Shown here: positions 1-8,242 of the stretch, one piece after another
How the letters are laid out: every line of letters begins with the position of its first letter
How positions within the stretch are numbered: the stretch's first letter is position 1
Source of the DNA: Guopingia tenuis
GTDB lineage: Bacteria > Bacillota > Clostridia > Christensenellales > Christensenellaceae
Direction: 5' to 3'
Assembly: GCF_014384805.1 (NCBI RefSeq)
Contig: NZ_JACRSS010000001.1
Span: 248,001 to 312,000 of the forward strand
Length of the DNA: 64,000 nucleotides
Notes under the pieces: model-generated
Seen by the model: the letters and a program-made list of their open reading frames with translations, nothing else
What the model was told of the DNA's origin: nothing
Databases searched by the model: none
Made by a program: the position numbers and the translations under genes

Positions 1-153
1 TGCGTGGAAGAGATCAAATCCGGAAATATGGAATTTGAAAAAGCCAAAAATAACATAGCAGCCGATCTGGCTGCTATGCAGGCACCGGAGGTGCAGTTTT
101 TTATCGAAAAATTCCTGCCCAGCTATGCGCTGACGCTGGACGAGCTGAACTAA
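1..153 (+). CDS. 3' end of an unidentified gene
   Basis: An open frame enters from the left edge and ends with TAA, giving the last 50 residues of a protein that finishes ...FLPSYALTLDELN. The fragment is mostly helical and charged, with no motif I can assign to a family. Its stop codon overlaps the stop codon of the convergent acetyltransferase gene by two bases, so the two genes meet tail to tail with no room for a separate terminator. No function is proposed. Confidence 0.6.
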   Translation, partial: CVEEIKSGNMEFEKAKNNIAADLAAMQAPEVQFFIEKFLPSYALTLDELN

Positions 154-671
154 ACGCCGGGCGTCACAATGGATTCATAATCAAACATTTCGTCCATATC
201 CACCAGTTCGTTGACCATGAACGCCCGGATATAATCCGAGCTTTTATCGATGGAATGGATATAGTATCCATTTTTGAGATAGAAGGAAACAGAGGAGCGC
301 ATGCGGCTGGCCGTGTAAAGCGTGATAGCCCTGACGCCAAGGCCCAGGCATTCCAAACGGACTTTTTCCAGCAGCAGCCCCCCCAATCCCAGATTCTGCA
401 CATCCGGGGCCATGGCGAAGCGGCTCAAATAGGCAATACCGTCCCGCAGGATTGTAAAACGGACGCTTCCAATGATCTCGCCATCCAATTCGCAGACATA
501 AACATATTTTTCCTCTATATCCCGCTGGACATCCTCCAGCGTTTCAAAAAGCGCCTTGATGCTTTCCCGTTTGCGCACTTCGTTGGCATAGAGAGTAAAC
601 GCCTCTTTTGTGATCTGGAGGACGCGGGGAGCGTCCTCTTTTTTTGCTTTCCGTAAGATGATTTTTTCCAT
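150..671 (-). CDS. GNAT-family N-acetyltransferase
   Basis: This 173-residue protein has the single-domain GNAT layout. The central acetyl-CoA-binding motif A is visible as QNLGLGGLLL, after a beta strand YLSRFAMAPD, and is followed by the typical TLYTASRMRSSVSFYLKNGY segment. Such enzymes move an acetyl group from acetyl-CoA to an amine; the substrate is unknown. I start at the ATG at 671, 8 bases past the argF stop, because the upstream extension only reads through argF in another frame and does not resemble the family. Position makes it the last gene of the arg operon, so it may act on an amino acid or arginine-pathway amine, but that is inference. Confidence 0.8.
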   Translation of the reverse strand: MEKIILRKAKKEDAPRVLQITKEAFTLYANEVRKRESIKALFETLEDVQRDIEEKYVYVCELDGEIIGSVRFTILRDGIAYLSRFAMAPDVQNLGLGGLLLEKVRLECLGLGVRAITLYTASRMRSSVSFYLKNGYYIHSIDKSSDYIRAFMVNELVDMDEMFDYESIVTPGV

Positions 672-678
672 GGATTTT

Positions 679-1647
679 CTATTGCTCCGCTTTCCCCATG
701 AGTTTAACCATAACCGCCTTTTGTGCATGCAGACGGTTTTCCGCTTCGTCGAACACGACGCTATGAGGGCCGTCGATAACCGAAGCCGTAACCTCTTCGC
801 CGCGGTGCGCCGGGAGACAATGCATAAAGATCACATCATCCTTGGCGCATTCCAAAAGCGCGTCATTGACCTGATAGGGAATAAAATGCTTGGATTTTTC
901 CTCAAATTGGCTTTCCTGACCCATGCTGGCCCAAACATCGGTATACATGGCATCCGCGCCCTTGGCGGCTTCTCTGGGATCGTGTGTGACCAGAATATGC
1001 GCGCCACTCTCCTCCGCAAATCCCATTGCCACTTTTGTGATGGCGGGATCTGGCTCGAAACCAACGGGACAGGCAATGGAGAAATCCATACCCAGCTTCG
1101 TGCAGATCAGCATGAGAGAGTGGGCGACGTTGTTGCCGTCTCCCACAAAAGCGAGCTTTTGATGTTCAAGCGTCCCCTTGTGCTCATAAATAGTCTGCAC
1201 ATCCGCCAACGCCTGGACGGGATGATAGGTATCGGTCAGGCCGTTGATAACCGGAACGCTGCCGCATTCTGCCAGAATTTCCAGATCCTTTTGATCGAAG
1301 GTGCGGATCATAATGCCATCCACCATACGCGAAATCGTCCGGGCCGTGTCGGCGACCGTTTCCCCGCGGCCCAACTGAATATCATGGGTCGAGAGGTTCA
1401 GGGCATGGCCGCCCAGCTGGAACATGCCAACCTCGAAGGAGACCCTTGTCCGGGTGGAACTTTTGGCAAAAATCATGGCCAGCGTCTGCCCGGCAAGGAG
1501 GGGATGGGGAATTCCCTTTTTTGTCTTTTCCTTTAAATCCAGGGAAAGGCTCAGAATCTGCAGGATCTCATCCTGGGAATAATCTGCCAGCGTGAGCAGA
1601 TGTTTTTGTGAAAAAGGCTGTTTTGCCTGATAATTTTTTAAATCCAT
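679..1647 (-). CDS. argF: Ornithine carbamoyltransferase
   Basis: ArgF joins carbamoyl phosphate to ornithine to make citrulline in the cytoplasm. The 322-residue product shows the carbamoyl-phosphate loop SSTRTR, the HPVQALAD segment, and the ornithine-binding signature HCLPAHRGEEV near the C terminus. Length is normal for the family. The start is the ATG at 1647, which has GGAGG 6 bases upstream; the longer frame begins at a TTG that overlaps that ribosome-binding site. It is the fourth gene of a leftward argC-argB-argD-argF operon. Catabolic OTC enzymes share these motifs, but the biosynthetic neighbours and ARG boxes favour the anabolic role. Confidence 0.97.
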   Translation of the reverse strand: MDLKNYQAKQPFSQKHLLTLADYSQDEILQILSLSLDLKEKTKKGIPHPLLAGQTLAMIFAKSSTRTRVSFEVGMFQLGGHALNLSTHDIQLGRGETVADTARTISRMVDGIMIRTFDQKDLEILAECGSVPVINGLTDTYHPVQALADVQTIYEHKGTLEHQKLAFVGDGNNVAHSLMLICTKLGMDFSIACPVGFEPDPAITKVAMGFAEESGAHILVTHDPREAAKGADAMYTDVWASMGQESQFEEKSKHFIPYQVNDALLECAKDDVIFMHCLPAHRGEEVTASVIDGPHSVVFDEAENRLHAQKAVMVKLMGKAEQ

Positions 1648-1664
1648 AGCTTCCTCCAATATTG

Positions 1665-2864
1665 TTACAACATTTGAAAAATTTTCTCCAGAGCAGCGAT
1701 AAGCCCATCGATATCCGCTTTGGAAATGACATAAGGCGGGACAAACCGCAGAGTATTTCCGCCGGCAGTTCCGATGATATATCCCTTTTGCTGCAAAGCA
1801 ACGACAATATCTTTCACCGGGACCTGCGGTGTAATCTGAAGCCCCAACATAAGACCGTCGCCACGGGCCTGCAAGGCGATATTGGGAAATTTATCCACCA
1901 GTTCCTGAAGCTTTTCCTTAAAATATGCGCCCAATGCGGCAATCTTTTTGAGCATATCGGTTTCCATAAGCTGGCCTAAAACATAATTGGCGGCGGCAGT
2001 GGCCAGATGATTGCCGCCAAAGGTGGAACCGTGGTCGCCGGGTGCAAAAGCGGCGGCCACTTCCTCCGTTGCGAGAAATGCACCGATAGGGACGCCTCCT
2101 CCCAGCGCCTTCGCCAAAGTGACGATATCCGGCTTTACGCCATATTTTTGGCTGGCCAGCATGCAGCCTGTCCGCCCCATGCCGCACTGCACTTCATCGG
2201 CGATCATGAGGATGCCTTTTTCATTGCAAAGCTGCCGTACGCCCTGGATAAATTCCGCCTGCGCGGGGATTACGCCGCCTTCTCCCTGGATGGGTTCCAT
2301 CAAAATGGCGCAGGTTTTGTCCGTAACCGCCGCTTTCACGGCCTGCAAATCGTTAAAGGGGACATGAACAAAGGTAGGAACCAGGGGATGATAGGGTTCC
2401 TGGTAATGAGCCTGCCCGGTTGCCGAAAGCGTGGCAAGAGTGCGCCCATGGAAGGAATTTTTCATCGTGATAATTTCATATTTTTCCTGGCCCTTGTTAT
2501 GGAAATATTTCCGCGCCAGCTTGATGGCGCCTTCCAGCGCCTCCGCTCCGCTGTTGGAAAAAAAGACCTTGTCAAATCCGGTGGCTTTACAGAGCTTTTC
2601 CGCTGCCAGCGCCTGGGTCTCCACATAAAAATAATTGGAGGTGTGCATAACATGCGCCACTTGGTCTTGCAGCGTCTGAATTAGCCCTGGGTCCGAATAT
2701 CCGAGGCAGTTTACAGCAATTCCCCCGAGAAAATCCGTATAAACTTTTCCCTGCGAATCGATGAGGGAGGAGCCTTTTCCATCGACAAAGCAGATAGGAA
2801 AGCGTTTCCCGAAAACGCCCATATAATATTTGTCATCCAGAGCGATGATATCCTTGATTTGCAT
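1665..2864 (-). CDS. argD: Acetylornithine aminotransferase
   Basis: ArgD is a PLP-dependent class III aminotransferase that converts N-acetylglutamate semialdehyde to N-acetylornithine with glutamate as amino donor. The 399-residue sequence has the cofactor-phosphate region NSGAEALEGAIKLAR, the aspartate in MIADEVQCGMGRTG, and the Schiff-base lysine in TLAKALGGGVPIGAF. Length fits the family. Only 17 bases separate it from argF. The ATG at 2864 has an AGGA element upstream. Some ArgD proteins also act as succinyldiaminopimelate aminotransferase, which the sequence cannot exclude. Confidence 0.96.
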   Translation of the reverse strand: MQIKDIIALDDKYYMGVFGKRFPICFVDGKGSSLIDSQGKVYTDFLGGIAVNCLGYSDPGLIQTLQDQVAHVMHTSNYFYVETQALAAEKLCKATGFDKVFFSNSGAEALEGAIKLARKYFHNKGQEKYEIITMKNSFHGRTLATLSATGQAHYQEPYHPLVPTFVHVPFNDLQAVKAAVTDKTCAILMEPIQGEGGVIPAQAEFIQGVRQLCNEKGILMIADEVQCGMGRTGCMLASQKYGVKPDIVTLAKALGGGVPIGAFLATEEVAAAFAPGDHGSTFGGNHLATAAANYVLGQLMETDMLKKIAALGAYFKEKLQELVDKFPNIALQARGDGLMLGLQITPQVPVKDIVVALQQKGYIIGTAGGNTLRFVPPYVISKADIDGLIAALEKIFQML

Positions 2865-2879
2865 AATCCTGTTCCTTTC

Positions 2880-3743
2880 TTATTTGGTGAACATGGTGCC
2901 GATACCGGAATCCGTGAAGATTTCCAAAATGATGGAATGGGGAATGGTGCCGTTGATGATGTGCACCCGATTTACCCCCTCCCGGATAGCCTTGGCGCAT
3001 GCCTTTGCCTTGGGAAGCATTCCTCCGGAAACAATTCCATCGGCGATCATACCCGCCACATCCATGCTGGAGATTTCATAAATCAGTGTCGACGGATCTT
3101 CGGGATCTCTCCGGATGCCATCGATATCCGTCAGGAACATGAGCTTTTCCGCCTTGAGGGCAGTCGCAACGGCGCTGGCAACGGTATCCGCATTGATATT
3201 ATAGCTCTCGCCGTGTTCGCCGCATCCAATCGGGGCGATGACAGGAATATATTCATCGCTTGTCAGCATATTGAGCAGTTTTGTATCCACGGAGTCGATT
3301 TCCCCCACGCATCCCAGGTCGACGCCTTCCACGGGAGGGCACTTATGGGCGCTGATGACATGGCCGTCGATGCCGCAGAGACCAACGGCCTTGCCGCCGC
3401 AGGCATTGATTCCCGCCACGATATCCTTGTTGATCCGGCCGGTCAAGACCATCTGAACGACTTTCATCGTCTCTTCGTCCGTTACCCGCAGGCCATTATG
3501 GAATTTCGTCTCGATATGCAGAGCAGAGAGGGTGCCGTTGATATCCGGCCCGCCGCCATGCACCACAATGGGATTCATTCCAACAAATTTCAGAAGGGTG
3601 ATATCCTCCATAAATCTCTTTTTCAAATTGTCATCCAACATAGCGGCGCCGCCGTATTTGACAACGATGGTTTTCCCGCTGAGACGCTGAATATAGGGAA
3701 GGGCCTCAATCAGTACATTTGCGCGCTCGTGATGTGTGTTCAT
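2880..3743 (-). CDS. argB: Acetylglutamate kinase
   Basis: ArgB phosphorylates N-acetylglutamate, usually the arginine-feedback-controlled step. The 287-residue protein belongs to the amino-acid kinase family: the N-terminal VVKYGGAAM lysine-glycine loop, VVHGGGPDIN for the substrate, and the C-terminal ATP region with DGIRRDPEDPSTLI. The N-terminal helix before the kinase core (MNTHHERANVLIEALPYI) is the kind found in hexameric, arginine-inhibited ArgB proteins, so feedback inhibition is likely by analogy. I use the ATG at 3743, with GAGGAG 9 bases upstream; the TTG at 3752 abuts that site and is unlikely. Confidence 0.96.
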   Translation of the reverse strand: MNTHHERANVLIEALPYIQRLSGKTIVVKYGGAAMLDDNLKKRFMEDITLLKFVGMNPIVVHGGGPDINGTLSALHIETKFHNGLRVTDEETMKVVQMVLTGRINKDIVAGINACGGKAVGLCGIDGHVISAHKCPPVEGVDLGCVGEIDSVDTKLLNMLTSDEYIPVIAPIGCGEHGESYNINADTVASAVATALKAEKLMFLTDIDGIRRDPEDPSTLIYEISSMDVAGMIADGIVSGGMLPKAKACAKAIREGVNRVHIINGTIPHSIILEIFTDSGIGTMFTK

Positions 3744-3770
3744 ATGTTTCAACTCCTCAATTCATAGAAT

Positions 3771-4817
3771 TTATAAATACATAGCCAGCTGGGGAAGGCC
3801 GGTAGAACCATCCAGGCCAAACATCAGATTCATGTTTTGAACCGCCTGCCCGGCCGCCCCTTTAATGAGATTATCGATGCAGGAGACGATGACAAGCTTG
3901 TGCAGCCGTTCATCGATCTTGTAGCCGATAAAGCAGTTATTGGAACCGACGACAAATTTCAGCTCCGGCAGACTGCCATGGGGAAGGATTTGAATAAAAT
4001 CCGATCCCATATAAAATTTTTCATAGGCCCCCTGGATTTCGATGGGGGAGATTTCCAGCCCTTTGGGAAGATCGGCATAAATCGTGGCTAAAATGCCCCG
4101 TTTCACGGGAAGCAGATGCGGGGTGAAGGAAAGCGCCACCGGGCTTCCTGCTGCAAAAGAGAGTTGTTCCTCAATCTCTGAGGTATGCCGGTGGGTCGTC
4201 ACGCCATAAGCCTTAAAGCTCTCATGGGATTCGCAGAAGCTGAAGGGCAGCTTTTCCGAACGCCCTGCACCCGTCACGCCGGATTTGGCATCAATGATGA
4301 TGGAATCTTTTTGGATCAGGTTACAGGCCAGCAGCGGATACAGCGCGAGGATGCTGGCTGTTGTATAGCAGCCGGGATTGCCGATGAGGTCCGCCCCTGC
4401 AATTTCTTCCTCATATAACTCGCAAAGGCCGTACACCGCCTTTTTCAGAAGCTCCGGATGGGTATGATGGATGCCATACCAGGCTTCAAAAACAGCGGCA
4501 TCCTTATAGCGGAAGGAGCCGCTAAGATCGATGACCTTGACGCCGCAGGCCAGCAGCTTGGGGACGATTTCGATAGATGGTTCGTGCGGCAGGCAGGTAA
4601 ATACAACATCGCAGTCCTGCTGGATGATTTCGTAATCAATATCCTCTAACAACATTTCATCCAGTGCGAGATAGCTGCCATAAAGCTCAGAAATTTTTTT
4701 CCCACAAAAGCTCTTGGACATGATATGCGTAATTTTTACTTCCGGATGCGATGAAAGCAGACGCACCAGCTCTTCTCCCGCATATCCCGTTGCTCCAATA
4801 ATGCCAACCCGAATCAA
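3771..4817 (-). CDS. argC: N-acetyl-gamma-glutamyl-phosphate reductase
   Basis: ArgC reduces N-acetylglutamyl phosphate with NADPH to the semialdehyde. The 348-residue protein starts with the Rossmann motif GIIGATGYAGEE and carries the catalytic cysteine in LIGNPGCYTTAS. It is the first gene of the operon. The start is a TTG at 4817, preceded by GGGAGG with 8-base spacing; no in-frame ATG lies closer to the Rossmann motif. Transcription is expected from a promoter at 4848-4876 covered by two ARG boxes. argJ, often found between argC and argB in Firmicutes, is absent. Confidence 0.96.
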   Translation of the reverse strand: MIRVGIIGATGYAGEELVRLLSSHPEVKITHIMSKSFCGKKISELYGSYLALDEMLLEDIDYEIIQQDCDVVFTCLPHEPSIEIVPKLLACGVKVIDLSGSFRYKDAAVFEAWYGIHHTHPELLKKAVYGLCELYEEEIAGADLIGNPGCYTTASILALYPLLACNLIQKDSIIIDAKSGVTGAGRSEKLPFSFCESHESFKAYGVTTHRHTSEIEEQLSFAAGSPVALSFTPHLLPVKRGILATIYADLPKGLEISPIEIQGAYEKFYMGSDFIQILPHGSLPELKFVVGSNNCFIGYKIDERLHKLVIVSCIDNLIKGAAGQAVQNMNLMFGLDGSTGLPQLAMYL

Positions 4818-4841
4818 AATTCATTCCTCCCGTTTCCTGTT

Positions 4842-4876
4842 TCAATAATTATACATCTTAATGAATAATTATGCAA
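4842..4876 (-). promoter_or_regulatory. argC operon promoter overlapped by two ARG boxes
   Basis: On the minus strand a -35 TTGCAT (4871-4876) and a perfect -10 TATAAT (4848-4853) are separated by 17 bases. Two near-palindromes of the ArgR type cover these elements: 4862-4875, one mismatch from TGAATAATTATTCA, over the -35; and 4842-4855, two mismatches, over the -10. Their centres lie 20 bp apart, about two helical turns, as expected for one ArgR hexamer. The layout predicts repression by steric block when arginine is plentiful. Confidence 0.8.
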
Positions 4877-4961
4877 TAGGTTAATTTCAAATTTTTACCT
4901 TAGTATAACACAAATATTATCCGGCACACTATAGATAAAGAAAAATTTGGAGGGAAAACGC

Positions 4962-6107
4962 ATGAAAAAGCGCATTATTCTTTGCATTGGAATTTTTGTT
5001 GCCTTGGCGGCCGCCGCCATTCCCATTTATCATGCCACCCAGGGAGTTGATATCCAAAGCGTTGTTGCAGAAAAACAGGATATTGCTGTAAATCTGGAGC
5101 TGGATGGAGAGATTGAATTCACGGAAATTTATACGGCCTCCTGTCTGCAGACGGGCAGTGTTGGGGAAATGCCGGTGGAAGAAGGGGAGGAAATTGCTCA
5201 GGGGGCATTGTTGGTAAAGATGGACACTTCCGCTCTTCAAAAACAACTTGCCAGCCTCCAGGAACAGGAAAAGGCATGGAAAGAAGAGGCCCAGGCCGCC
5301 AGCAGCACAAACACTTCCAGTCTATTGGAGGAAGCGCAGAAATCTTCGGTTTTGGATATGGCCCAGGCGGCTTCCTTTGATCTTCATGGATTCAATCAAG
5401 CTTTTTCTGAAAATGCTTCAGCTGATGCAGAGGATGCGCTGGCGGCATCTGCAGGCAGTGATTCACTGGGTTCTTCCGGTATACAGAATAGCGAGCTGCA
5501 GGAACAGATACAGGAGATTTCCCAACAGATCGAAAGTTCAGAATATATATCCCAGTTGGCAGGCACTGTTCTCGCTGTTCAGGTGAAAAAAGGAGATGTG
5601 GTGGCGGAAGGTACACCTATGGTCACCATCGGGAACCCATCCTCCGCGCAGATTATTGCCATGGTAGGAGAAAATGACATCAAAAAGCTCAGCGAAGGGA
5701 TGGCATGTAGCATACGCATGCAGGGAAGCGATACAGTTTGCACGGGAAAAATTGTTTCCATCGGTGCCCAGATGAGTGCTGCTTCTCTGGAAGGCGGAAG
5801 TAAAAAAGCAAAGGTATGCATCAAGCCGGATGAGCCGCTTGTTGGATGTATGGCGGGCGGCAGTGCATCTGTTTCCATCGAAGTTCAGCGCATATCCGAT
5901 GCCGTATCTGTTCCGATTGACGCGGTGGACAGCGAGGAAAATGTGTATGTCGTCAATAAACAGGGAATCCTGGAAAAACGGCTTGTTAAAACGGGTCTTT
6001 ATAACGACGAGCAGATCGAAATTGTTTCCGGACTCGAAGCGGGAGATGTGGTGGCTCTTCCTGGGATGCAAGAGCTTTCAGAAGGAATGAAGGTTCGCAA
6101 TGATTGA
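4962..6107 (+). CDS. MacA/HlyD-type efflux adaptor protein
   Basis: The first gene of a three-gene MacAB-like export set. The 381-residue protein has an N-terminal membrane anchor (about residues 4-24), a first half-lipoyl segment, a glutamine/glutamate-rich helical hairpin region (about 85-195), a second lipoyl half with the LAGTVLAVQVKKGDVVAEG pattern, and a beta-barrel/membrane-proximal end. In Gram-positives such adaptors bridge the permease and the exterior. The ATG at 4962 has GGAGGG 8 bases upstream. It overlaps the ATPase gene by 8 bases, indicating translational coupling. Substrate is unknown: peptides, antibiotics or lipids are all possible. Confidence 0.85.
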   Translation: MKKRIILCIGIFVALAAAAIPIYHATQGVDIQSVVAEKQDIAVNLELDGEIEFTEIYTASCLQTGSVGEMPVEEGEEIAQGALLVKMDTSALQKQLASLQEQEKAWKEEAQAASSTNTSSLLEEAQKSSVLDMAQAASFDLHGFNQAFSENASADAEDALAASAGSDSLGSSGIQNSELQEQIQEISQQIESSEYISQLAGTVLAVQVKKGDVVAEGTPMVTIGNPSSAQIIAMVGENDIKKLSEGMACSIRMQGSDTVCTGKIVSIGAQMSAASLEGGSKKAKVCIKPDEPLVGCMAGGSASVSIEVQRISDAVSVPIDAVDSEENVYVVNKQGILEKRLVKTGLYNDEQIEIVSGLEAGDVVALPGMQELSEGMKVRND

Positions 6108-6783
6108 GCTTAAGGATATCTGCAAGATCTATGGGAAAAAGAATACGGAAGTATCCGCATTGGAGCATATCAATCTTTCGGTTCCCAATGGGGGATTTTT
6201 GGCGATTATGGGGCCTTCAGGCAGCGGGAAATCGACCCTCATGAATATACTGGGATGTCTGGACCGGCCGACATCCGGGCAATATTTTCTCAATGGCATT
6301 GATGTTTCTACGCTCAATGCGGATCGGGCGGCTGAACTCCGCAACCAGTATATTGGGTTTATCTTTCAATCTTTTCTGCTCCTTCCCAAGCTGACGGTCT
6401 ATGAAAACATTGAGCTCCCCATGCTCTATGCCAATGTACCGCCGGAAATACGGCGAAAAACTGTTTTGGAGCTGGCAGAGCTGGTGGGGCTGGAGCATCG
6501 TCTGCAGCATATTCCCTGCGAACTGTCCGGAGGGCAGTGCCAGCGGGTTGCCATTGCCCGTTCTCTTGTGAATCATCCCAAATTGATTCTGGCGGACGAA
6601 CCAACGGGAAACCTGGATTCCAAAACAAGCCTGGATATTATCCAGACTATCGGACGGCTCAATAAAAGAGGGGTTACAGTCGTCCTCATCACCCATGAAC
6701 AGGAAATCGCCAATGCCGCAAAACGCATCATCCGCATCAAGGATGGGAAGATTATGGAGGAAGAGCAATATGCAGCTGTCTGA
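6100..6783 (+). CDS. MacB/LolD-type ABC transporter ATPase
   Basis: A 227-residue cytoplasmic ATPase of the MacB/LolD/FtsE class. Walker A GPSGSGKST, the Q-loop in FIFQSFLLLPKLT, the signature LSGGQCQRVAIARSL (with Cys where most have Gln-Gln or Glu), Walker B LILADEPTGNLDS and the switch histidine in VVLITHEQE are all present. It starts inside the adaptor gene and its end overlaps the permease start, so the three genes form one unit. It would power the permease encoded next, which is of the mechanotransmission type rather than a classical transporter. Confidence 0.92.
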   Translation: MIELKDICKIYGKKNTEVSALEHINLSVPNGGFLAIMGPSGSGKSTLMNILGCLDRPTSGQYFLNGIDVSTLNADRAAELRNQYIGFIFQSFLLLPKLTVYENIELPMLYANVPPEIRRKTVLELAELVGLEHRLQHIPCELSGGQCQRVAIARSLVNHPKLILADEPTGNLDSKTSLDIIQTIGRLNKRGVTVVLITHEQEIANAAKRIIRIKDGKIMEEEQYAAV

Positions 6784-7939
6784 ATATATCCGCATGTCGC
6801 TGTCTGAAATACGGCGCAATCTGGTTCGCTCTGTCTTGACCATTTTGGGCATAGTCATCGGTGTCTGCGCCATGATTATGGTGTTGTCTGTGGGAGATGC
6901 CGGGCAGGAAAGTGTTTATAATGAGCTGGAAAAGTTTGGCATTAACCGCCTGTTTATCTATCCCAATGAAAATGTGGATAAGGATATCCTAAAGCGCAGT
7001 GATATTGAATATCTTTCCGAGCATGTGAGCCGGATCGACGAGATATCGCCCCAGTCCTTTGCTACGGCAAAGATCACCTATAATGGGAAAAGCGAAACCA
7101 CAGAAATTGTCGGGACGACGGAAGTTTTAAAAGATGTGGAAAACAAAGTGATGGCAGAGGGACGGTTTATCAATGAAAACGACGTAGAATATGCCCGAAA
7201 TTCTATTGTTTTGTCCGACGATATCAAAGAAGCACTTTTTGGAAACGCTTCCGCTCTGGGGGAAACGGTGGAGATGAACGGCAAGAAATTAAAGGTAGTG
7301 GGGGTGGAGCAGAACACCAAACCCCTCTATACATCCATAACCTCAGCAAAATCCTATATCTCTATTTCCGCATATGAAGAGATCTTTCAGACGGCCAGTG
7401 TCGGCGAAATTTCCATAACTGTCGCCAACTCGTCGGATATGGACAGCGTCGCCCAGCGCAGCGTGGATCTGCTTCTGGATAAATACGGAAGCAATTCCAT
7501 CAAGACCATGAACCTGGCGGAGGAGGCAAAGAATGCCGAAAATATTTTGACAATATTCAAGCTGGTAATTGGCGCAATCGCGCTCATTTCGCTTTTTGTC
7601 GGCGGAATCGGGATCATGAACATCATGCTGGTGACTGTACGGGAGAGGACAAAGGAAATCGGCATCCGCAAGGCGCTGGGGGCAAAAAATTCCGTAATTC
7701 TCAAGCAGTTTCTCATGGAATCCATCCTGTATGCACTCATCGGCTCGGTAAGCGGCGTTGCCATGGGGGTTCTTCTGAGCGTCCTTGCAGAAAAGGCGAT
7801 TGGGCTGTCCGTTCAGATATCCCTGTTTTCCATCGGGGCAAGCGTCGTCTTTTCCGCGATCATTGGGATTTTATTTGGAATCATTCCGGCTTTCAAGGCG
7901 GCGCGCCTGGATCCCAGCCAGTCCCTTCGCCATAGCTGA
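6770..7939 (+). CDS. MacB-type ABC permease (FtsX fold)
   Basis: A 389-residue permease: one N-terminal membrane helix (RSVLTILGIVIGVCAMIMVL), a large extracellular MacB core domain (about residues 45-245), then three C-terminal helices with the FtsX-family cytoplasmic loop TVRERTKEIGIRKALGAK. This architecture is diagnostic for MacB-like proteins. The ATG at 6770 has GGAGGAA upstream; longer in-frame starts would lie inside the ATPase gene. The operon ends here, since the next 300 bases are the proS leader. Likely role is export of a peptide, antibiotic or surface lipid. Confidence 0.9.
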   Translation: MQLSEYIRMSLSEIRRNLVRSVLTILGIVIGVCAMIMVLSVGDAGQESVYNELEKFGINRLFIYPNENVDKDILKRSDIEYLSEHVSRIDEISPQSFATAKITYNGKSETTEIVGTTEVLKDVENKVMAEGRFINENDVEYARNSIVLSDDIKEALFGNASALGETVEMNGKKLKVVGVEQNTKPLYTSITSAKSYISISAYEEIFQTASVGEISITVANSSDMDSVAQRSVDLLLDKYGSNSIKTMNLAEEAKNAENILTIFKLVIGAIALISLFVGGIGIMNIMLVTVRERTKEIGIRKALGAKNSVILKQFLMESILYALIGSVSGVAMGVLLSVLAEKAIGLSVQISLFSIGASVVFSAIIGILFGIIPAFKAARLDPSQSLRHS

Positions 7940-7947
7940 TTTTTCCC

Positions 7948-7976
7948 TTGCAAACTGGAAAGACAGGTGATACAAT
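7948..7976 (+). promoter_or_regulatory. Promoter of the proS T-box leader
   Basis: TTGCAA at 7948-7953 and TACAAT at 7971-7976 are spaced by 17 bases, with TG one base before the -10 (extended -10). Transcription would start near 7983, at the beginning of the structured leader. Confidence 0.65.
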
Positions 7977-7982
7977 ACGATA

Positions 7983-8205
7983 TAGAAATGCGTTTGAGGA
8001 AGGGAAAATAGAACGCCGCCCTTTAAAAGAGATGGAACTCCCCGGCTGAAAAGTTCCAAGATGGCGTACTACACCCGCCCTTTCGATGCAGCGGGGGAAT
8101 AAACCCCGCCGCCTGCCGCGTTAAAGGCAAAAGAGATTTGGATTTTTTCCAAAATGAAGGTGGTACCGCGGTCTTCGCCCTTTGCTTGGGCGGAGATTTT
8201 TTTCT
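7983..8205 (+). promoter_or_regulatory. T-box riboswitch leader of proS
   Basis: The leader has the invariant T-box sequence AAGGTGGTACCGCG at 8157-8170, followed by a terminator hairpin (CTTCGCCC pairs with GGGCGGAG) and a run of seven T at 8197-8203. Upstream, a Stem I can be folded from about 7990 to 8090, its base pairing GGAAGGG with CCCTTTC. In the internal loop on the 3' side the sequence ACACCCG offers CCC (8074-8076), a proline codon followed by a purine, as the specifier. Uncharged tRNA-Pro should therefore stabilise the antiterminator and allow proS expression. The specifier assignment is by hand folding. Confidence 0.9.
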
Positions 8206-8242
8206 TGGAACTTTGAATTTTATTGGAGGAGACAGAGACGAT

